Source: Nitrosopumilales archaeon
GTDB taxonomy: Archaea; Thermoproteota; Nitrososphaeria; Nitrososphaerales; Nitrosopumilaceae
Length of the DNA stretch: 13,148 nucleotides
NCBI GenBank assembly: GCA_025350175.1
Contig: JANXYF010000051.1
Coordinates: forward strand, 1-13,148
Reading direction: 5' to 3'
Positions 1 through 7,228 of the stretch are shown here, piece by piece (position 1 is the stretch's first letter; each line of letters opens with the position of its first letter). The translations under genes and the position numbers were made by a program. The notes under the pieces were generated by a model. It made no database searches. It worked only from the letters and a program-made list of their open reading frames with translations, and had not been told where the DNA came from.

Positions 1-372
1 GTAAAAAGCATAAACGCATCTCTAGGCGAGCTTAAAAACTACCTAGATTTTGAGACAATTAGTGCCATATTGCCGGTGGGAAGCCAAAAAGTCAATATTT
101 GCCTCTTAAAAATAGGAGAGCCATTCCTAGAATTGATAGAGCCGTCATCTCATGATTCTGCAATTAGTGAGTTTGCAAAATCAGGTGGAGGAATACACCA
201 CATATGTTATGAAGTAAAAGATATCGAATCAGAATTAGAATCTCTTTTAAAAAAAGGTGCAACAGTACTTGTCACTCCAGTAAAAGGTTTTGATGAGCGA
301 AGAATCGCATTTGTTGATCTGAATACAAAAAACACCAAGTGTGGATTAGTCGAACTTTTAGAGATAAAATAA
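1..372 (+). CDS. Methylmalonyl-CoA epimerase-like VOC protein (5' truncated)
   Basis: The frame is open from the first base, so the N-terminus lies outside the window; 123 residues are visible against about 130-140 for the family, so perhaps 10-20 residues are missing. The fold is vicinal-oxygen-chelate. Family hallmarks are FLELIEP (visible residues 42-48), GIHHI (64-68, with the conserved metal-ligand His) and VELLE near the C-terminus (117-121, with the metal-ligand Glu). The family interconverts (S)- and (R)-methylmalonyl-CoA; in ammonia-oxidising archaea this serves the 3-hydroxypropionate/4-hydroxybutyrate carbon-fixation cycle, often near methylmalonyl-CoA mutase genes, which would lie upstream. 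A TTG at 70 is not a credible start because the homologous region continues before it. The usual HGKKIAF-like stretch reads FDERRIAF here, so another VOC enzyme is possible. The stop is only 4 nt from the stop of the convergent gene. Confidence 0.75.
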   Translation, partial: VKSINASLGELKNYLDFETISAILPVGSQKVNICLLKIGEPFLELIEPSSHDSAISEFAKSGGGIHHICYEVKDIESELESLLKKGATVLVTPVKGFDERRIAFVDLNTKNTKCGLVELLEIK

Positions 373-376
373 AAAT

Positions 377-1783
377 CTAGAATTTTAATTTTAAATTAGA
401 TCTTGTTGATATGCCAAGTATGGCAATTATAGATACCAAGAGTGCAATTGATGCAAGCGGACCAAACTCTGGCACAAATGTTGCACTCTTTGAGAACGCT
501 ATTGTATGATGGGTTCCTCCATTACCTTCTTGCCATGTCAAATAAATGACATTATTCAACGTGGCCATTTGGGATTCATATGATTCGGTCGGACTGTTGC
601 TTACATCTGTAGAATTGTCAAATGTTACACCACCATCAGAACTCTTTGTAATAAACACATCAAATTTTCCAGGAGTGCTGTCAACCCAGCTGATGTAGAT
701 ATTTCCATCAGATGCAATCTTTGGCCAACCAGATGCACCAGAATTTTTACTGATATTAATTGGAGTATCAAAAGTGTCACCATTGTTGGAACTCTTTGCA
801 AAATAGATATCATAATTTGGACTTGCAATTGTTTGGGTCCATGCAACATAGACATTATTTCCATTTACTGCAAATTGCGGGTATCCAGAATCAATAGTTT
901 GACGGCTTACGTCAACAGGCGTACCAAAAGATTTTCCACCATCAGTACTTTTTGCAAACATAATATCAAAAATTCCAGCGGTATTATCCATCCAAACAGC
1001 ATAGACATTCTCTTTTGATACTATAATTTCCGGAGTTCCAGATTGTCCTGTAGATGCACTCATGTCAACTGGAAGACTAAATGATGCACCATAGTCGTCA
1101 CTCTTGGCTATAAACACATCAAAATTTCCTTTGCTATTATCCTCCCAAGCAAGAGAGACTTGATTTCCAGCTGCAACAAGTTTTGGAATTCCAGAATTTC
1201 CTAAATTATGAGTCATATACAAGGATACACCAATAGAGGCTGCATTGTCATCACTTTTTGAAAATACGACATTTGTTGAATTGTTATCAGATTTTTCAAG
1301 CCATGAAAAATACACGTGGTTGTCAGAAACAGCTACTTGTGGAAACGCAGCAAGTTTTGTGTTATCACTTATCATAACGGGTTTTCCAAAACTTGTTCCA
1401 CCATCAGAACTTTTTGTAAGATATACGTATGCAGTTCCAGAAAGCGATGCCTGCCACACCACATAGACATCTTTGCCACTTTGCGCAAATTGAGTATATC
1501 CTGATTGGCCAGTGATGTTCATTGATAGATTTATTGGATTGTCAAATGTGCTTCCACCATCAGAACTTTTTGAAAAGAACACATCGGTTTTTCCAGATGT
1601 GGTTTCAAGCCATAAAGCAAAGACTCCATCATTTGAGGCTATCAGATTAGGAGTTTGGGCATCAGACGAAGTGTTGCTAATGTTTACAGGGTTTGTAAAA
1701 CCTGGCGATGTACTCTGAGCAAAACTTGGAACAATCCCAGACATAACAAAAATAGTTAGAATTACAAATGCTAATACTTTCAC
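377..1783 (-). CDS. Secreted Asp-box (BNR/sialidase-like) beta-propeller with PEFG-CTERM
   Basis: This 468-residue protein has a signal peptide (1-22, cleavage after SFA) and seven Asp-box units of the type SKSSDGGxTF, at about residues 71, 123, 175, 227, 278, 329 and 379. The spacing is a regular 51-52 residues, and a partial eighth SKS is at 431. This predicts a seven- or eight-bladed propeller. The third unit is degenerate (SKSDDNAAS). The C-terminus has PEFG at 438-441, a hydrophobic helix and a basic tail, which is the thaumarchaeal PEFG-CTERM signal processed by archaeosortase-like enzymes, so the protein is probably anchored at the cell surface. Sialidase catalytic residues are not evident, and a binding or structural role is more likely than glycosidase activity. 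The GTG start is forced by an in-frame TAA two codons upstream; an ATG just before it is out of frame. Confidence 0.85.
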   Translation of the reverse strand: MKVLAFVILTIFVMSGIVPSFAQSTSPGFTNPVNISNTSSDAQTPNLIASNDGVFALWLETTSGKTDVFFSKSSDGGSTFDNPINLSMNITGQSGYTQFAQSGKDVYVVWQASLSGTAYVYLTKSSDGGTSFGKPVMISDNTKLAAFPQVAVSDNHVYFSWLEKSDNNSTNVVFSKSDDNAASIGVSLYMTHNLGNSGIPKLVAAGNQVSLAWEDNSKGNFDVFIAKSDDYGASFSLPVDMSASTGQSGTPEIIVSKENVYAVWMDNTAGIFDIMFAKSTDGGKSFGTPVDVSRQTIDSGYPQFAVNGNNVYVAWTQTIASPNYDIYFAKSSNNGDTFDTPINISKNSGASGWPKIASDGNIYISWVDSTPGKFDVFITKSSDGGVTFDNSTDVSNSPTESYESQMATLNNVIYLTWQEGNGGTHHTIAFSKSATFVPEFGPLASIALLVSIIAILGISTRSNLKLKF

Positions 1784-1825
1784 ACATTAATCCAGAATTA
1801 CCAATATAATATGGTATTCACAAAA

Positions 1826-2218
1826 TTATTCCAGATCTAATTTATCGACTATAAGATTTAGCTCAACGGTATCTTTTGTGTTTACTGCATTGGTAAGATG
1901 AGTTGTCATGGTTACCAAACTATCTTTTCCATCAATTTTCAAACTTGTTTTGATTAAAATTGGCTTGAAATCAGTATTTGGCCCAAGCATCAGTTTTGGA
2001 ATCTCATTTGTTATGGAAAGATCAGTTATTGCTTTTACCTTATAGGCCTCAACATCTGTAAAATACACCCCTCCTCTCGTAGTAGGTTCCCGTACTGGAA
2101 TTTTGGATTTTATGATTAATATCTTTTGAACTGAATACGATTTTTCTTCTATATGTATAACATATGAGAGGTTTTTCTCCCCAGATACTTTGATCATCAG
2201 TTCTTCGTTTTCTAGCAT
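1826..2218 (-). CDS. Conserved-looking hypothetical protein, 130 aa
   Basis: I do not recognise this family. The protein has no signal peptide, membrane helix or cysteine. Sequence periodicity suggests mostly beta strands: alternating hydrophobic runs such as SYVIHIEEKSYSVQKILIIKS near residues 18-38 and VELNLIVDKLDL at the end. It begins with ATG, and ATG codon 8 is an alternative start. A weak A/T-rich box (about 2242-2252) lies 25-30 nt before the start, in line with the leaderless pattern seen across the window. It is 42 bp upstream of the propeller gene on the same strand, so co-transcription is possible. Codon use resembles its neighbours. It could be an intracellular beta-sandwich protein; no function is assigned. 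Confidence 0.6.
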   Translation of the reverse strand: MLENEELMIKVSGEKNLSYVIHIEEKSYSVQKILIIKSKIPVREPTTRGGVYFTDVEAYKVKAITDLSITNEIPKLMLGPNTDFKPILIKTSLKIDGKDSLVTMTTHLTNAVNTKDTVELNLIVDKLDLE

Positions 2219-2357
2219 TTGAGAATTTACTTGAACAAACCACTAATAATCTTCTGCCTGACATCAAGATTTTCATCATTAGATATGACGCAATGATGAC
2301 TTTTTTGTCTATTTTTTACACATCGGTCTTTAAAGATCCTTTTGGAAAATTTGTGGC

Positions 2358-2669
2358 ATGTCTGACTATATTGACGAGGAAGGACTCCTAAAACTAATTA
2401 AATTCAACGAGTTATCAAGAGATATTACAAGACTTAATTGGAGTTGGAATGATAATTTCAATTCCATCAATAAAGCACAAGAACTTATGGTAAGGGAACA
2501 AAAACTTTTTCTAGAAATTTCAGAATACAAGCAAAGAATGGGGGATAGAATTAGCCCTAGACAGAAAAAAGATATCGGGGATACAATAGAAGGCATGGAA
2601 AAACTAGTCAATTATTTGAAAGACAAGATCAAACCTAGCGAATTAACAATTAATGCGTTATCAGCATAA
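2358..2669 (+). CDS. Small charged helical hypothetical protein, 103 aa
   Basis: Family not recognised. The sequence is highly charged and probably all-helical; residues about 40-95 have heptad-like hydrophobics (QELMVREQKLFLEISEY, then TIEGMEKLVNYLKDKI), suggesting a short coiled coil or helical hairpin. It has no cysteine and no signal peptide, so it is likely cytoplasmic. ATG is the start, and a TATA-like TTTAAAG (2329-2335) sits 26 nt before it, which fits a leaderless transcript. The gene ends 26 bp before the nitroreductase start on the same strand, so the two may form an operon and this protein may be a partner of that enzyme; this rests only on proximity. Confidence 0.65.
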   Translation: MSDYIDEEGLLKLIKFNELSRDITRLNWSWNDNFNSINKAQELMVREQKLFLEISEYKQRMGDRISPRQKKDIGDTIEGMEKLVNYLKDKIKPSELTINALSA

Positions 2670-2695
2670 TAAGGAGTATTAGCTAATCTGTATTT

Positions 2696-4216
2696 GTGAG
2701 AAATTATGAAGTAGAAGCTACATGGCACTATCACAACGGCACAAAACATCCAAACGGAATGTTACTTAGCAGATTCCACATGTATCATCCTTCACAAAGA
2801 CCTACACCCTACAAGATTTACAAAAATATATCGCAGATTATTTTACCAATAGAAAAAAATCCCATAGGAGTGTCTACACTTGATGCAATTTCTACCAATC
2901 TAGATATCAAAGATGAAACAGTACCAAATTTGCAAACCCTATCAAGAATTTTATATTTTTCAGCAGGCATTACAAAGAAAATAAAATTTCAAGGTCTAGG
3001 AGAAATGGATTTTCGTGCAGCCTCTTGTACTGGCGCATTGTATCACATTGAAGTCTATGTCGTATGTTCAGATATTGCAGGACTAGATGCAGGAGTGTAT
3101 CACTTTGATCCAAAAGACATGAAACTAGATGTAATACGACGGGGGGACTATAGAGGAAAAATTCTAGATTCAGCTGCAAACGAGTCATTTACAAAACATG
3201 CACCAGTCATGCTTGTTTTCACAGATGTCTTTGCAAGAAATTCCATAAAATATCAATCAAGAGAATACCGACATGCATTTTGGGATAGTGGAACCATATT
3301 GGCAAACACACTGGCAATTACAACTGCCCACAAAATACCCTCAAAGATAATCACGGGTTTTGTAGATTCACAGATAGGTCATCTGCTAGGAGTGGATATG
3401 GTTCAAGAGGTACCGCTCGTAATTCTACCACTTGGAATTACAAACCAAGAGATGCCACCCACTCCAGACTTGATAGATATCAATTTAGAGGCGATTTCAT
3501 CAGATTATGAGATAGAATATCCAGAAATTAACGCCATGCATGATTCATCATGCCTTCTAAATAATACCGAAGTGAGTGCATGGAGAAATGAAATGGTAAT
3601 AGAGCCAAAAAGTCAGTCCCAATTGATTCAACTTGAAAAAAAGATCAACTGCAATGAGCCAATAGAGCAGACAATAATCAAGCGTGGATCTACAAGAAAA
3701 TTCTCGCTAGAATCCATAACCTTCGAGCAATTATCCACAATTCTTAGTTGTGCAACATCCGGAATTAATTCTGATTTTGTAAACAATGAAACATTATCAG
3801 ATCTGTATGTTATAGTAAATGCAGTTGATGGATTGGATTCGGGCTCGTACTATTATGTAAAAGAGAAAAATTCACTGGAATTATTACGCAAAGGAAATTT
3901 CAGACATACATCTGGAAATCTTGGATTAAATCAAGACTTGCCATATGATGCCAGTATGACAATTTTCTTTATGACAGATCTCAAAAAGATTTTAGAACAA
4001 TTTGGAAACCGAGGATACAGAGCTGCCCAATTAGATTCTGCAATTGCTGGAGGCAAGGCATATCTTGCATCATATGCATTAGGACTTGGTGCAACAGGAC
4101 TTACATTTTATGATGATGCAGTAACTAGTTTCTTTTCACCGCATGCTACAGACAAAGAGGCCATGTTTTTGATTGCAATAGGAAAAAAAGAAAAAACTAA
4201 TCAGATTTCATCCTAA
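2696..4216 (+). CDS. SagB/ThcOx-type double-domain nitroreductase-like oxidoreductase
   Basis: This 506-residue protein has two nitroreductase-fold halves (about 60-250 and 320-498). Half 1 has the FMN-binding stretch of SagB-type dehydrogenases, FRAASCTGALYHIEVYVV (106-123), then DAGVYHFDP (131-139) and FWDSGT (195-200). Half 2 has RGSTRKFSLESITFEQL (330-346), DSGSYYYV (381-388) and RAAQLDSA (442-449). SagB-family enzymes are FMN-dependent and oxidise azolines to azoles during peptide natural-product maturation, though many homologues have unknown roles. Here the (R)RxSxRxF motif is seen only in half 2 and the PSxGALYPLE-like motif only in half 1, so the pair may build one active site. No cyclodehydratase or precursor-peptide gene is visible nearby. 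The GTG start is forced by an in-frame TAA four codons upstream. The 3' end overlaps the convergent phosphoesterase gene by 20 bp. Confidence 0.8.
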   Translation: MRNYEVEATWHYHNGTKHPNGMLLSRFHMYHPSQRPTPYKIYKNISQIILPIEKNPIGVSTLDAISTNLDIKDETVPNLQTLSRILYFSAGITKKIKFQGLGEMDFRAASCTGALYHIEVYVVCSDIAGLDAGVYHFDPKDMKLDVIRRGDYRGKILDSAANESFTKHAPVMLVFTDVFARNSIKYQSREYRHAFWDSGTILANTLAITTAHKIPSKIITGFVDSQIGHLLGVDMVQEVPLVILPLGITNQEMPPTPDLIDINLEAISSDYEIEYPEINAMHDSSCLLNNTEVSAWRNEMVIEPKSQSQLIQLEKKINCNEPIEQTIIKRGSTRKFSLESITFEQLSTILSCATSGINSDFVNNETLSDLYVIVNAVDGLDSGSYYYVKEKNSLELLRKGNFRHTSGNLGLNQDLPYDASMTIFFMTDLKKILEQFGNRGYRAAQLDSAIAGGKAYLASYALGLGATGLTFYDDAVTSFFSPHATDKEAMFLIAIGKKEKTNQISS

Positions 4217-4637
4217 AAAATAACCAGTTATTTCCTTCGGGTTTAAAGTGAAGAAGACAATACTTACCTTGTAGTCTAGATCCATGAATGTCTACAACCA
4301 GTTTCTTTTTACTTTTTTCTATAATGTCAAATGTTCCCATGTCCCAAGTTTTCACTTTACCAGCACCATAGTTTCCTTTGGGAATTTCGCCCTCAAATAT
4401 GGCATATTCAATTGGGTGATCATCAACTGAGACTGCCAAGCGTTTTTCTCCTATTTTTTGAGGTGGCTCCTTTGGCAGTGCCCAGCTCTTCAGAGTGCCA
4501 TCCATTTCAAACCTCAAATCCCAATGCAATCGAGAGGCATGATGTTCTTGAATAACATAAACCGGTCTTTCTAGTTGTGAATTATCATATTTTTTTACAA
4601 TTTCTTTGCAAAATGATGCAGATGGTTCGTCTTCCAC
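4197..4637 (-). CDS. Stand-alone LigD-type 3'-phosphoesterase (PE domain)
   Basis: The 146 residues match the 3'-phosphoesterase module normally fused to bacterial DNA ligase D: VIQEHHASRLHWDLRFE (28-44), SWALPKEP (51-58), LAVSVDDHPIEYAIFEGEIP (67-86) and GNYGAGKVKTWDMG (88-101). Residues equivalent to the Pseudomonas LigD PE catalytic set (His42, His48, Asp50, Arg52, His84, Tyr88) are His32, His38, Asp40, Arg42, His74 and Tyr78, a constant offset of 10, so the active site looks intact. The family removes 3'-phosphates or 3'-ribonucleotides from DNA ends using Mn2+, cleaning ends for ligation. No ligase, polymerase or Ku gene is in the window. The GTG start at 4637 is the only conventional start before the domain; the upstream frame stays open to a stop at 4680-4682 without an ATG. 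The end overlaps the nitroreductase gene. Confidence 0.88.
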   Translation of the reverse strand: MEDEPSASFCKEIVKKYDNSQLERPVYVIQEHHASRLHWDLRFEMDGTLKSWALPKEPPQKIGEKRLAVSVDDHPIEYAIFEGEIPKGNYGAGKVKTWDMGTFDIIEKSKKKLVVDIHGSRLQGKYCLLHFKPEGNNWLFFRMKSD

Positions 4638-4679
4638 AGTGCAATATGGCGTCTGTCGTATTAGAAGAATCCTTAATGC

Positions 4680-4688
4680 TTATATTTT
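4680..4688 (+). promoter_or_regulatory. TATA box for the DUF3311-symporter operon
   Basis: TTATATTTT is centred about 27 nt before the ATG at 4711. This is the spacing expected for an archaeal promoter whose transcript begins at or within a few bases of the start codon (leaderless). No Shine-Dalgarno-like sequence precedes this ATG, which agrees. Confidence 0.6.
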
Positions 4689-4710
4689 TAGTACCAAGTT
4701 CAACACAAGT

Positions 4711-4911
4711 ATGCATTCAAAGACAAAGTATGTTGTTCTTGCATTGCTTATTTTGATACCGTCATTTGTAAACTTGGGAGTTCCCATCTACAATAGAGAC
4801 TCGCCAGAATTATTTGGGCTGCCATTTTTCTATTGGTTTCAGACATTTTGGTTATTTGCATGTACAGGCTTTTATTTCGCATATGCCAAATTAATGGAGA
4901 AAAAAGTATGA
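4711..4911 (+). CDS. DUF3311 small membrane protein
   Basis: This 66-residue peptide has two hydrophobic helices (about 7-26 and 38-60) joined by GVPIYNRDSPELFGLPFFYWFQ, the pattern of DUF3311 proteins, which occur next to sodium:solute symporters of the monocarboxylate/pantothenate type and may be small companion subunits. The function of the family is not established. The frame is open upstream to a codon at 4606, but those 35 extra residues are polar, overlap the divergent phosphoesterase gene and lie before the TATA box, so the ATG at 4711 is preferred. The TGA stop overlaps the next ATG (ATGA), implying translational coupling. Confidence 0.8.
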   Translation: MHSKTKYVVLALLILIPSFVNLGVPIYNRDSPELFGLPFFYWFQTFWLFACTGFYFAYAKLMEKKV

Positions 4912-6404
4912 TAGGTTGGGATGTAATCCTAGTATTTGTTTCATTATTTATCGTCTTTATCGGATTAGGATTTTATGGTAAGTATTGGAGAAGAGGAGAC
5001 CTCAATCACGTACACGAGTGGTCGTTAGGTGGAAGAAGACTTGGAACAGCGTTAGTCTTTTTCCTCATCGGAGCAGACCTGTATACAGCATATAGTTTTG
5101 TTGCAATTCCATCAGGAGTATTTACAAAAGGTTCACTGTATTTTTTTGCAATTCCTTATGTGATGCTAACTTTTGCAGTAGCTCTTGTTACAATGCCAAA
5201 ACTTTGGACACTCTCAAGAGAAAAGGGATACATCACGGCATCAGATTTTGTAAAAGACCGATTCAGTAGTAGAACATTAGCTATAATGATTGCAATTACA
5301 GGGATTGTTGCAGAGCTGCCATACATTGCGCTTCAGATAGTGGGCATGCAAGCAGTACTGACTGTAATGTTAGCAGGATACGCCAATTCCCAGATGGTTA
5401 TAGAGATTTCGCTTCTTGTCGCTTTTGTAATTTTGGCAGCATTTACATATTCAAGTGGATTGCGAGGTGCAACTCTTACTGCAATCTTCAAGGATATTCT
5501 AGTATGGATTACAGTAATTGTGGTTATAGTTGCAGTTCCAATAAGCATAGGAGGATTTGGAAATGCGTTCAAGGCAGCCAAGGAAAATTATGTTACGCTT
5601 CCAGAGAATCTAGTTCCGGCTTATGCAACTTTGATTCTAGGTAGTGCATTGGCCCTATACCTCTATCCACATGCAATAACAGGGGTTTTGAGTTCTCAAA
5701 GTGCACAAAAGCTTCGTTCCAGTACTGCACTTTTGCCTTTGTATGGAGTTGGGCTTGCAATACTTGCACTGATGGGAATACTAGTCTATGCAGTTCCAGG
5801 AGCTATGCACTTTTTGTCAGGATTTCCCGAGAGTTCACGCGGGATATTGGTTGTTCCATCACTGATTCTGTACTCCCTACCAGGATGGTTCTCAGGAATT
5901 GCATTACTTGGGATTTTTGTTGGAGGTCTTGTACCTGCAGCAATCATGGCAATGGCACAGGCAAATCTCTTGACTAGAAATATCATCAAAGAGATAAAAC
6001 CAAATCTTTCAAACAATTCAGAAATTAAAATAACAAAAATGTCATCAACTGTATTCAAGTTTATAGCTCTTGCATTTGTGTTTTCAGTTCCTGCAACATA
6101 TGCCATATCACTACAGTTACTCGGAGGAATACTAATTGTCCAGATATTACCTGCAGTATTTTTTGGGCTGTATGTAAAATCACTTAGAAAGATTCCGTTG
6201 ATAATAGGTTTGATTGCAGGAATATTTTCCGGCATATACATGCTAGAGATGGCAAATAGTTTTGGTCAATTGACATCATCTCTTTTCAAAACTGGTTTTG
6301 GTCCAATATACATAGCAGTAATAGCACTTGCAATCAATCTTGCAATATCATTTGGAGGAAGTGCAGTATTGCATAGACGTGAAATTAAAAATCAAACAGG
6401 CTAA
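4908..6404 (+). CDS. Sodium:solute symporter family (SSS) permease
   Basis: This is a 498-residue integral membrane protein with about 13 hydrophobic segments, the usual SSS topology. The N-terminal stretch (helix 1, then HVHEWSLGGRRLG at about 37-49 and the GADLYTAYSFVAIPSGVF region at about 57-74) matches the symporter group that travels with DUF3311. The substrate cannot be read from the sequence: monocarboxylates or other small organic anions would fit the family, and nothing nearby points to urea or amino acids. The frame is open further upstream to 4833, but those 25 residues would lie inside the DUF3311 gene, while the ATG at 4908 has a GGAG about 10 nt upstream (4894-4897) and forms a 4-bp overlap with the previous stop. 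It converges on tbp, with 37 bp between the stops. Confidence 0.88.
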   Translation: MIGWDVILVFVSLFIVFIGLGFYGKYWRRGDLNHVHEWSLGGRRLGTALVFFLIGADLYTAYSFVAIPSGVFTKGSLYFFAIPYVMLTFAVALVTMPKLWTLSREKGYITASDFVKDRFSSRTLAIMIAITGIVAELPYIALQIVGMQAVLTVMLAGYANSQMVIEISLLVAFVILAAFTYSSGLRGATLTAIFKDILVWITVIVVIVAVPISIGGFGNAFKAAKENYVTLPENLVPAYATLILGSALALYLYPHAITGVLSSQSAQKLRSSTALLPLYGVGLAILALMGILVYAVPGAMHFLSGFPESSRGILVVPSLILYSLPGWFSGIALLGIFVGGLVPAAIMAMAQANLLTRNIIKEIKPNLSNNSEIKITKMSSTVFKFIALAFVFSVPATYAISLQLLGGILIVQILPAVFFGLYVKSLRKIPLIIGLIAGIFSGIYMLEMANSFGQLTSSLFKTGFGPIYIAVIALAINLAISFGGSAVLHRREIKNQTG

Positions 6405-6441
6405 TTAAAAATATAATAAAATGTAGTTGAGGGGTTTACGA

Positions 6442-7002
6442 CTACGCGTATTCCATCAATTCCTTTTCTTCTAATAGTGTGTGAAGATTGTGTACCGCGC
6501 GGTAAACTTCTGCCTCTTTCTTTGTTCCAGTACAGACTAGTTTTCCAGAAGCAAAGATAAGAACTACTGAACGCGGATCAAGCATTCTATGTATCAAACC
6601 AGGAAATTGTTCTGGCTCATACATACTTCTCGGAAGACTTCTTGCTGCCTTTTCCAAGTGAACCTTACCGCCAAGACTAACAGATGCTACAATATTTTGA
6701 ATTGTAATTTCTGCGTTCTTTTTGATTTTTATCTTGCCTTTTCGTAGTCTTTGTACTACAGTGTTTACGGCATTTATTGCAGCCTCTTCTGACTTGGAGC
6801 CAGTACAAACCATTTTGCCCGAGCTGAAGATCAGTGTTGCAGTTTTTGGAGATTTCAATCTAAAAACTAGACCTGGAAACTGTTCAGGATGGTATTCAAC
6901 GTCTGGGAATTCTTTTGTAATTGCTATGAGATCAATTTTTTGGTCCACGGTTGCAGAAGCTACTACATTTACGATGTCAACAATCGGTTTTGTTTGTGGC
7001 AT
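6442..7002 (-). CDS. tbp: TATA-box-binding protein (archaeal TBP)
   Basis: This 186-residue protein is the general transcription factor that recognises TATA boxes and recruits TFB and RNA polymerase. It has two direct repeats (about 7-90 and 98-178), each with EQFPGL (40-45 and 131-136) and an IFxSGKxVCTG element (58-68 and 149-159). The four DNA-intercalating phenylalanines equivalent to yeast F99, F116, F190 and F207 are present as F42, F59, F133 and F150. A short acidic C-terminal tail (EEKELMEYA) follows the second repeat. A strong TATA box lies about 28 nt before the ATG. Thaumarchaeal genomes can carry several TBP paralogues, and whether this is the main copy cannot be told here. Confidence 0.97.
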   Translation of the reverse strand: MPQTKPIVDIVNVVASATVDQKIDLIAITKEFPDVEYHPEQFPGLVFRLKSPKTATLIFSSGKMVCTGSKSEEAAINAVNTVVQRLRKGKIKIKKNAEITIQNIVASVSLGGKVHLEKAARSLPRSMYEPEQFPGLIHRMLDPRSVVLIFASGKLVCTGTKKEAEVYRAVHNLHTLLEEKELMEYA

Positions 7003-7023
7003 TTAAATAGGTTATAAAGTGGT

Positions 7024-7036
7024 ACCATATATAACC
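7024..7036 (-). promoter_or_regulatory. TATA box for tbp
   Basis: On the minus strand this reads GGTTATATATGGT, a near-ideal archaeal TATA element centred about 28 nt before the tbp ATG, predicting a leaderless or very short-leader mRNA. Since the product binds such boxes, autoregulation is conceivable but only inferred. Confidence 0.65.
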
Positions 7037-7054
7037 AATTACATAGAAACCGTG

Positions 7055-7080
7055 ACTGTAAAGGTAAAAGATCTTACAGT
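7055..7080. repeat. Intergenic inverted repeat between tbp and the 121-aa gene
   Basis: ACTGTAA (7055-7061) and TTACAGT (7074-7080) are perfect 7-bp arms around a 12-nt loop. A second short inverted pair, CGATC/GATCG, occurs near 7109-7126. Both lie between the two divergent promoters. They could be regulator-binding sites or chance structures in A/T-rich DNA; nothing else was found in this 226-bp spacer. Confidence 0.3.
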
Positions 7081-7194
7081 ATGTTTTCAAGACAGAAAAT
7101 TTTCGATCTAAAAATTGATCGTAGTTTTACAGATTTTTAATTACAAAAAACTCGCCATATGATAATATCAAGTCAACACAGAAATATTTTCACG

Positions 7195-7205
7195 GTATAT
7201 ATTTT
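7195..7205 (+). promoter_or_regulatory. TATA box for the 121-aa hypothetical gene
   Basis: GTATATATTTT is centred about 29 nt before the ATG at 7229, fitting a leaderless or short-leader transcript divergent from tbp. Confidence 0.55.
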
Positions 7206-7228
7206 GGTAAAAAATCTCTACAATACAA

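Noticed and set aside
625..864. Minus-strand open frame inside the propeller gene, and similar plus-strand frames at 833-1718
   Set aside because: They are repeat-driven shadows of the Asp-box gene, with no start context or plausible fold.
630..1575. CRISPR-like direct repeats
   Set aside because: The repeats are in frame, about 155 nt or multiples apart, diverged, and encode Asp-box units of a protein.
4606..4710. N-terminal extension of the DUF3311 protein
   Set aside because: The added residues are polar, overlap the divergent phosphoesterase gene, and lie upstream of the TATA box that serves the ATG at 4711.
4833..4907. Longer N-terminus for the symporter
   Set aside because: It would be encoded within the DUF3311 gene; the ATG at 4908 has an SD-like GGAG and an ATGA overlap.
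5333..6241. Minus-strand open frames within the symporter gene
   Set aside because: Shadows of a strongly recognisable membrane transporter; no independent support.
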